Of a stretch of 64,000 nt of DNA, positions 57,464-64,000 are shown piece after piece; the first letter of the stretch is position 1, and every line of letters begins with the position of its first letter. The stretch is from Karalla daura (Eukaryota; Chordata; Actinopteri; Chaetodontiformes; Leiognathidae): the NCBI GenBank assembly GCA_029224185.1, contig CM055205.1:14393961-14457960 (forward strand). Reading direction: 5' to 3'. The notes under the pieces were generated by a model. The model saw nothing but the letters and a program-made list of their open reading frames with translations, had not been told where the DNA came from and ran no database searches. The position numbers and the translations under genes are program-made.

Positions 57464-58149
57464 GCTGTCACTTAGAGACTTTGACCTCTGCACAGTCGCC
57501 ACAGGGCAAAGCCGGAGCGAGGGAGCAGCAGTAAACAATAATCAGCTGCAGTTTTTTTGGTACTAGAGGCAAATCATCTTAATGAATGTTTTACGAAACA
57601 CTAATTAACCGATTACTGAGTAATGAAAGCGCAGGGGCCACAAAAAAAACCAACAACAACATTTATTTAACTCTTACCAGTGATTGAATTATTACTAATA
57701 ACAGCTTGATTCTTTTCTTTTTTTCTACATGAAGGCTTGTCAACATGCTAATGGTCAGTCAATAATCATCAATAATAATAAGTGTGCTACGCTTGATTGT
57801 GCACACTGTGAGAGCCATTGTTCAGGAGAGTCATAACGTGCTCCGTTTAGAGGGTAATGTCACACATAAAGTTAGAAGTTGTTCTTGGTAATGCTCTATT
57901 TCATTGCATTACCATCAAATCTGGACATTCCTGACCCCGAGATAATACGTGTCTTAAAAAATTCACTCCTAATTTTGACTGTTTTAGAGGGCAAGACCAA
58001 CAAAACTTAACCCAATTCTGCTCAATATTAATTAACTATGTTTAAAAAATAGCCAGTATGTGGTTTTGATAAACTTTTAATGATTTGTTTTTTTAAAAAT
58101 GTAGAGAAATTGCCAGAATCAAATCAACATTCCTAAAATCATAAGCATG

Positions 58150-58870
58150 TTTCTATTGCGCAATGTTCTCCATCTCCTTGGTCATTGCTATGCAGATGAC
58201 ACCCAGCTCTACCTGTCCTTCCCACCGGATGATTTCACTGCGTCTCGGCTTGTCTCTGTCTGACACATCAAAGTGGATGATGGATCACCATCTCCACCTC
58301 GACCCTGTCTTAGACTGAAGTCTTAGTCATTCCCTGCAAACCAATCCCTCCGCCACAACATCAATATACAAATCGGCTCTTCCTCTCTCCTCTCTCTGCC
58401 CAGTCGATGGGTGTCATGATTGATGACCGGCTCCTCTTCAAAGGAGCACATTGCAGCAGTCTCCCAGTCTGAACCCAGCTCCTGGTTCAGTTACTGCAGC
58501 CATCTTCTGGCCTCCATCAAACCCTTACAGATGGTGCAGGGACGCCTCATCTTCCAAAAACGGTGATGCTGCTGCTGCTCATAGACCTCCACTGGCTGTC
58601 TGTTGCTACCTGAATCTAGTGTTGGCCTACAGAGTGACCTCTGGGTCTGCGCCCACTCTCCTGAGTTCCCTCATTCAGGTTTATGCATCTCCTCAAACAC
58701 TAAGCTCTTCCCAAGAACTGACAGTGGCAAGGCACAAGTCACATATACCAGACTTGTTGTCCTCTCTGGTCCCCAGATGGTGGAGCAAACTTCCAAACTC
58801 CCTCTCTAACTTCAAGAATCCCTTGCAAATCACTGATCCTCCACTTAGACTTGAAGAAACTTCTTAGATA
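58150..58870 (+). mobile_element. L2-like LINE fragment (dead reverse transcriptase 3' half)
   Basis: Conceptual translation gives 'HCYADDTQLYLSFPPDD', the RT catalytic YADD box, at about 58183-58230. After frame changes come 'GVMIDDRLLFK'-type sequence, 'IDLHWLPVC'-like sequence, 'LAYRVTSGSAPTLLSSLIQV' and 'LVPRWWSKLPNS'. These are in the order seen in L2/Maui-type fish LINE ORF2 after palm motif C. Several frameshifts and short deletions break the frame; the longest open stretch is 58451-58867. It has no 5' part, no endonuclease and no intact tail, so it is a fossil. Confidence 0.85.
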
Positions 58871-59031
58871 AAGATAAACTACAACTATTTTGTTTAGCCC
58901 CAAAAGGGAGATTATTCCATTGAAACATATCCAAGGATCTACAACACGTCCAGTTGCCTCAATTTACAACTCCTTGGATTACAGTGAACAGGAAGTACGA
59001 GGCAGAGGAAAAGAAAACATCTCGACTCAGC

Positions 59032-59064
59032 TTTTTTTTTTTTTTTTTTAAACTAGTTTTTATT
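59032..59064 (-). terminator. Candidate distal 3' end: AATAAA followed by A-run on the - strand
   Basis: On the - strand AATAAA (59064-59059) is followed about 10 nt later by roughly 18 consecutive A (59049-59032). The preceding 600 bp look like a vertebrate 3' UTR: AT-rich, U-runs, no open frame. This could be the distal end of a roughly 3.7-kb scrt1 3' UTR or the end of an inserted retrocopy. Confidence 0.35.
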
Positions 59065-59879
59065 TAGGAAGTGAAAACAAAAAAAATGCCCAGTGTTGTC
59101 TTTGTGCTTTACATTGTTTCAAACCACCACCGGAGGTCCCATAAAAAATAAACAAACAAACAAACAAATAAATAAATAACATACTTCAGAGGAAGAAATC
59201 AAAACAAAGCAGGAAACTCCAGAAAAAAAAAATCTCTCTTCATCATTGTCATCGTCATCGTCGCCCTCGCTGTCACTCTCTTTACAGATCCGTAGAAATA
59301 ATCTGACTCCAGAGTCACATCAGTGCTTTATTTACAAGGCCATTCGCCGCAAAATAGTTGAGTTTTTGTCACTCTTTTAAAAAAAGGTGTGGTGGAGATG
59401 CTCTGAGCCCGCGTTTGAAGACGACACGGGCTAACGTGTCGTTTCTGAACATGTCTTCGCGTGCTATTCAAAGGACAACACGGCTCGTGTTATTTCAGCA
59501 TCTTTGTTGTTGTTTTTTTTGTTATTCCTTTGATTCGTCGTTGTAGAAAAGGGAGAAAGAGGTTGTTATTTCTACATACAAGGCATCGTCTACCTGAATC
59601 TAAACTCTTTCATTGTGCTACTATCTCTGAACAAAACCACAAAAGAAAAAAAAAATGTTGTAAGATATAATCGTAAGAGGAAGTGCTTTTATATAAGAAT
59701 AGGTAAACTAGCTTGTGGCTATAGTAGGCTACAGTAGTCCATAGTAGAATCTAAGTGTTTGTCGGTGCGCTCTGGTGCTGAAACATCGACTGTCTGTCTG
59801 AACAAACCCGGTAATGGCAACTGCCTCGTAATAGTCAGAGATGATGGAGAGGAAAAACAACTCTACGGCAACTTTACAA

Positions 59880-60205
59880 CTCTACAGAGACTTTAAGGGA
59901 GTATTCGCCCTTGTTCTCTGGCGCTAACATAGAAGCTATGAAACACTGGTTACTTCAGAAATGCCTTGTACAAGCCCTTATAGAATCCTGTTGCTAGGTG
60001 TGGGAATAATATGGTCCGTTTCTGAAACTATCAGATCAAGTTTATCTGCTAAGCCAAAAGTCAGGTTTATGCTAATTGAATGATCACATGGATTCGCTTT
60101 TTACCTGAACTAAGTGGTAACTGGAGCGATTAAGCTATGAAGAGCTTCACACCCAGCCTTAAATGTGTGAGCCAGAATCAGAGGAGGAATCAGATGTGGA
60201 GGTGC
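59880..60205 (+). repeat. Dispersed repeat family B copy with acidic-exon remnant
   Basis: Forward copy with 'GCTAACATAGAAGCTATG'. An 'ATGAAG' then precedes a frameshifted stretch, and 'GAGCCAGAATCAGAGGAGG' matches the exon at 16232-16393. Confidence 0.6.
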
Positions 60206-60589
60206 GTCTACAATGCCATTTCACTGGATAATTACACCAGACGTGTGTCTTCAATTAATCCTGTAAATTATTTTGGAGGTCACACTCATACTTTACATCA
60301 TATTGTCTCGCTCACACATATTTTTTTTAGCTGCCATTTCAATAACCGAAATGATGCATGAATGAGGGTGTGATGATGTTTTTGGACCTGCAGAGCATCT
60401 TTGGCTGGGAATAGACTGTTTTTAATTTGCTGTTTTGTCGAGTAGGCCTAGGAGTGGGTGGAAATTAAGTAGCAAAAATCACACTGGAAAAAGCTGCACA
60501 CTGCACCCTGGTCTGACCTGGCGACTACGCTATGATCAAATCTCACGTCTGAATTAATAAATGCCAACGTTTGCGGACACCTTGTGAGA

Positions 60590-60950
60590 AAATGGGCCCT
60601 TGGCAGATCGAAAGGGGGGGGGCCTCCTGAACCCGGACAAAGATGGAGGGAGGTGTGTTGACTCAAGTGATCCCAGAGATGCCAGCTGGTGCCCCAGGGA
60701 GCGCATCTCTTCTCTCTGTGAAGGGCAGGACGCCCTGGAAATGGGTTCGCCCCGGGAGAGAGGCCCTGGAAAAGCAAAGTCCTTGGGTTGGTGTCTGGTA
60801 GTCTCTTGCCAGCCCTTGAAAATCCCAAGGAGAGTGGGGGTGTAAGTCTCGTACCAGGCTGAACCCAAATCAGTCTCAGATCGAAGCGAGGGGAGTCAGC
60901 AAGTCAGGTTCGGGATAAGAATGATCTCCGAGGACTGAGGAATTCCCATC
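60590..60950 (+). pseudogene. 28S rRNA-derived fragment (rRNA pseudogene)
   Basis: The + strand follows conserved vertebrate 28S rRNA blocks in order: 'CAGATCGAAAGG' (28S: CCGATCGAAAGG), 'TGTGAAGGGCAGGACGCCC' (60717-60735), 'ATGGGTTCGCCCCG', 'GCCCTTGAAAATCC', 'GTGTAAGTCTCG', 'GTCAGCAAGTCAG' and 'TTCGGGATAAGAAT'. Scattered substitutions and internal deletions, including loss of much of the block before 'GTCAGCAAG', show it cannot be a working rRNA. It lies alone, without 18S, 5.8S or spacer sequence. Identification rests on remembered 28S sequence. Confidence 0.85.
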
Positions 60951-61216
60951 GTCATCTCTGACTTACAACCTCAAACGAGGGCGAGTGAGGGTTGTAAAAA
61001 AACAGAAAAAACAAAGCCCTCCTCAGTTCAGCAGTTGTGCCACTCACTAATTAAACCCAGAAACATACAAAGCATGAGTCATTATCGTTTGTGTGTTTCC
61101 ATGCATATTTCAGCACCAGAGCCCCTACAGTAGTTACCCTCTACTCTCTACAATATTTTAGAATAATAAGACGAGGCAGGCAGTGCATAAACCATGTACA
61201 AAAAGACCCGTCCCCA

Positions 61217-61246
61217 ACCCGACCCGACCCGACCCGACCCGACCCG
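61217..61246 (+). repeat. (CCCGA)n pentanucleotide repeat
   Basis: Six CCCGA-type units within the scrt1 downstream region. Confidence 0.9.
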
Positions 61247-62621
61247 GAGCCCCCTCCATCTAAAGGAACCGTGAGATCTGTGTGGATTCCTTCGAGAGCC
61301 CCCGGCAGCTCCTCCACACAGACACAGACATAATGATGCCTGGTAAGAGTGATAACCAGAGGGCGATTGTTGTTTTTTTTGTTTGTTTTGGATGGTGTTT
61401 TTATACTAAAGACAGAATCGGGGAATCACAGCAGAGTCACAGTTCTTAGACATGAAGAGGTCTTCACCCAACCCTCCGTATTTATTAACACTAACTTGGT
61501 TTGCTAACTCCCTGAAATTTCATTTCTCATAACTACATAGAATTCGTGGTACTTGGAAAACAAAAAAAATCAAGATGTTACAAGCAGTTATGACTCGCTT
61601 CAAAAATATCATGCATTATTGCTCTATCGGATATGAATGAAATATTGCCCAAGACAGAAATTTTGCTTAATTTTGCCTGTGTGTCTAAGAGGTTTTGGCA
61701 AAAAAAAAAAAAAGAAATATCCCAAAGATTCATAATAAAATTGGCATAGATTCCATTATTATTATTAGGCTATTGTTTGTTTTTTTTGCATGCAGTAGTT
61801 CTTTTTTATAATTAAAGTGGCGGACGAAAGTAAAAAGGTAATTAGAAAGTGTCAAATGCTTTGGCATATTTGTAACAAAGGCAAAAATGTAATAGTAACA
61901 ATAACAAAATAAAGTGCAAAATCAATACTTCTACAAAAAATAGGAATAAATAAATAAATAAATAAATAAATAAATTAGGCGATAAATAGACCTCAAAGCT
62001 GGCAACAAAAACACTGGTTTACAACGCTTGAGAAAGGTTTGACCTTTTTGAGGACATAAATCAACATTTTCAATGTCTGGATCCTCATAAAAATAAATAA
62101 TTCAGGTTGTTTGTTAAGGAATACCCTGGTGGCTCAGTGTGGGAGTTTTCAGGCAGCCCAGTCACTTTGTCTCCCTAAATCCCCTCTCACCTTCCACAGC
62201 TTAAGCAAAAGCACGATGCTATGAAATAACTTAAGAAAAAATGAAGATTATTTTCCATCATTACAAAGGTGAAACTGTCGTGTTGTGGCAGGTTCGTACA
62301 GTAGGCAAAGCGCGTGAAGGGAAACCAGAGAACAAATGCAGTCTTTGCTTCCTTTGCTCTGACGTTCAAGCGTCTCCACGGTCCAGTCCACGCGGGGGAC
62401 CAGGTGTTTTTATCTTTTCAGAAAAATATCAAGTCAATTCGATCTTCTCAAAAACTAAAATAGAGGGTGTGATTCATGCTTCTCGAGTCCCGTGTGACCA
62501 GGCCGTAGAAAGACGCAGAGAGAGGACTTGTGCTTCGGGACGGGACGAGGATAGATACGGACATAAATAGATCTAGCGTGTCTTCAAAAACAAAAAAAAA
62601 GGAAAACACGGTGTGCTGTGC

Positions 62622-62627
62622 TTTATT
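62622..62627 (-). terminator. Candidate proximal poly(A) signal for scrt1
   Basis: TTTATT on the + strand is AATAAA on the - strand, about 135 nt beyond the scrt1 stop. Another AATAAA(-) lies at 61481-61486. Confidence 0.3.
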
Positions 62628-62759
62628 TATCTTCACAGATGTTCAAAAACAGCCTCAGTAGTGGCGGCGGCGGCGGCGGCGGGGGGGACGTATCTCATCG
62701 AACAAACCGAGTCGTCGACTTCTCCCAGATCCCGGGCGGAGCGGGGGATGGGCCGTCCG

Positions 62760-63538
62760 TCACTCCCCCAGCGAGCTGTTCGGGGAGAAGGCGCCCTTGA
62801 AGCACGCCGACTCGTAGTGCTTGTTCAGGTAGCTCTTGAGCGCGAACGTCTTGTCGCACCTCTTGCACTTGTAGTGCTTGAAGGCCGAGTGCGTCTGCAT
62901 GTGCGCGCGCAGGTTGGAGCGGTCGGCGAAGGCCTTGCCGCAGTGCGCGCAGCCGAACGGCTTCTCGCCCGTGTGCGAGCGCATGTGGCCCTGGAGCAGC
63001 CAGGGCCGGCTGAACGCCTTCCCGCACACGTCGCACTTGTGCTTGAGGTCGTGGGTCAGCAGGTGCATGGCCATGGCCGGCATGGAGACGTAGACCTTGC
63101 CGCACGTCGGGCACTTCTTGGCCATCTTGCTGTCTATGCTGCGGTGCGTCTGCTTGTGCCGGCTCAGGTTGGAGGAGGTGGCGTAGGTCTTGCCGCACTC
63201 GCTGCAGGTGTGGCGCTGCGTGGCCCCGCCCCTGGGGCTGGAGGCCGCTTTCCTCCGCGAGCGTCCGTCCATGATGAAGAAGGCGTCCACGGCGTAGCCC
63301 TCGCTGACCGCCGCGTCCCCGTTGATGTAGCCGCCGGCGGACGAGGACGCCTCGGAGCGCGGGCTGTCCGGCTGGTCCGAGTCGCCGTGGATGTCGCCAT
63401 GGATACCGGAGTAGGTGTCGTTGATGTGGCCGTAGATGAGGGACGAGTGGCTGTGGGAGGGGACCTTAGAGATGACGGGCGAGTCGCTTCCAACCACATC
63501 GTCGTAATGAGACGGGCTCAGATAATCGCTGACATACC
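62760..63538 (-). CDS. scrt1: Scratch family zinc-finger repressor 1, last coding exon (gene partial)
   Basis: Reading leftwards, acceptor 'ctctccag' at 63540-63539 leads into 'GYVSDYLSPS' and the frame stays open for 258 codons to TGA (62760-62762). Five zinc fingers are visible: four C2H2 ('CSECGKTYATSSNLSRH', 'CPTCGKVYVSMPAMAMH', 'CDVCGKAFSRPWLLQGH', 'CAHCGKAFADRSNLRAH') and a fifth of C2HC type ending 'KHYESAC'. The upstream block 'GGYINGDAAVSEGY' and 'DAFFIMDGRSRRK' is the Scratch signature, and 'NKHYESACFKG' fits SCRT1 better than SCRT2. Scratch proteins bind E-boxes and repress non-neuronal or pro-migratory genes in postmitotic neurons through an N-terminal SNAG domain. That domain is in exon 1, which is not in this window (no MPRSFLV-like frame between 63600 and 64000). 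The a/b paralog is not decided. Confidence 0.95.
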
Positions 63539-63539
63539 C

Positions 63540-63599
<60 letters not shown>

Positions 63600-64000
63600 G
63601 AGGTTACTCATCCGACCGCTGGACATTGATTGGAAATCGGAAACTGATTCGTTCGGAAATCTTTACATATGCGCGCTCTTAACGGGATGTATCCGCTCCT
63701 CGCTTTGATATCTGAGTATTAACAAGCCGCTCTGTGGCTAAAAACCAAAGCCGCACAAGTCTTGTTTTGCTGCGCCAGCATCCTGTAGTACTGAGGGGGA
63801 AAAAAATTACACTTTTTATCATCTGGGCTGCAGGAGATACGGCTTATACGTGGCCTCGGGAAAAGGTCAGAATGTTCCTCTGCTTTTTCTGTTTGTTTTT
63901 GGAGAGGAGCGAACAGCCTGTGCCGGTCTTGAATGGAAACAAAGTGATCTATGGCTTACTATCCCTCCCAACTACTAAACTATATGCTAGAGGAGGCTGA
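63539..64000 (-). other. scrt1: scrt1 intron, 3' part
   Basis: Sequence upstream of the scrt1 coding exon on the - strand. Apart from the (GA)n tract next to the acceptor, no exon-like frame or named repeat is seen. The intron continues past the window edge. Confidence 0.7.
63542..63597. repeat. (GA)n microsatellite forming the scrt1 polypyrimidine tract
   Basis: About 55 bp of almost pure GA on the + strand. Read on the - strand it is an uninterrupted CT run ending directly in the CCAG acceptor of the scrt1 exon. Confidence 0.95.

Larger units (their letters stand above)
58871..62759 (-). other. scrt1 3' flank, possibly long 3' UTR
   Basis: AT-rich, without coding frames. Contains candidate poly(A) sites (62622, 61481, 59328 and 59059, all on the - strand), a family B copy, the 28S-derived fragment, a (CCCGA)n and an (AAAT)n at 61944-61976. 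Whether transcription runs through it cannot be decided from sequence alone. Confidence 0.4.

Noticed and set aside
56981..57475. 164-codon + strand frame
   Set aside because: Hydrophobic AT-rich start, no recognisable domain, ends in a Thr-His run from (CA)n. It looks like a chance frame.
58451..58867. 138-codon frame as an independent gene
   Set aside because: It is one open stretch of the dead L2-like reverse transcriptase and lacks an N-terminal half.
62613..63629. 338-codon + strand frame over the scrt1 exon
   Set aside because: It is the antisense shadow of the GC-rich scrt1 zinc-finger exon. Its peptide is Arg/Val/Leu-rich with no known fold and it ends in Arg-Glu repeats from (GA)n.

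Overview
This window is vertebrate nuclear DNA, almost certainly from a ray-finned (teleost) fish. The evidence is spliced vertebrate genes with GT-AG introns, a very high density of (CA/GT)n, (GA)n, (GATA)n and other microsatellites, teleost-type dispersed repeats (a tRNA-type SINE ending in GGATG units, an L2-like LINE fragment, a Penelope-like fragment), and low gene density. Most of the 64 kb is intergenic or intronic. Most open frames in it are translations of simple repeats (Cys-Val, Thr-His, Ser-Leu and Arg-Glu runs) and are not genes.

Two protein-coding genes are well supported. (1) A complete kelch-like 10 (klhl10-type) gene lies on the + strand at 39613-44889. It has five coding exons whose phases join without error into a 582-residue BTB-BACK-six-kelch protein, a predicted CUL3 substrate adaptor. 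Two AATAAA signals follow within about 20 bases of the stop. (2) The last coding exon of scratch 1 (scrt1), a neural five-zinc-finger repressor of the Snail superfamily, lies on the - strand at 62760-63538. Its first exon, with the SNAG domain, is beyond the right edge. The splice acceptor of this exon uses a long (CT)n microsatellite as its polypyrimidine tract. An intact tRNA-Thr(CGT) gene sits at 36433-36504 (-).

Less certain are a terminal coding exon of an unrecognised gene at 6239-6436 (-), a first-exon-like ORF at 16232-16393 (-) inside a seven-copy dispersed repeat, and a TATA box followed by a splice donor at 47865-47971 (+).

Layout: 1-6.2 kb, microsatellite-rich spacer; 6.2-6.4 kb, orphan exon; 6.4-35.9 kb, long noncoding stretch with copies of two dispersed repeat families and many simple repeats; 35.87-36.38 kb, a 484-bp Penelope-like insertion bounded by a 15-bp target-site duplication and carrying a 117-bp inverted repeat; 36.4-36.5 kb, the tRNA; 39.6-44.9 kb, klhl10; 45-58 kb, spacer with a pure (GATA)n block of about 170 bp; 58.15-58.87 kb, dead L2-like reverse transcriptase; 60.59-60.95 kb, a decayed 28S rRNA-derived segment; 59.05-62.76 kb, probable 3' flank or 3' UTR of scrt1; 62.76-63.54 kb, scrt1 exon.

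The two main genes are unrelated in function (spermatid ubiquitin-ligase adaptor, neuronal transcription factor) and nothing here suggests they work together. The most unusual items are the Penelope-like inverted-repeat insertion next to a tRNA gene, the 28S-derived insertion, the dispersed 'promoter plus first exon' repeat family, and the microsatellite used as a splice signal.
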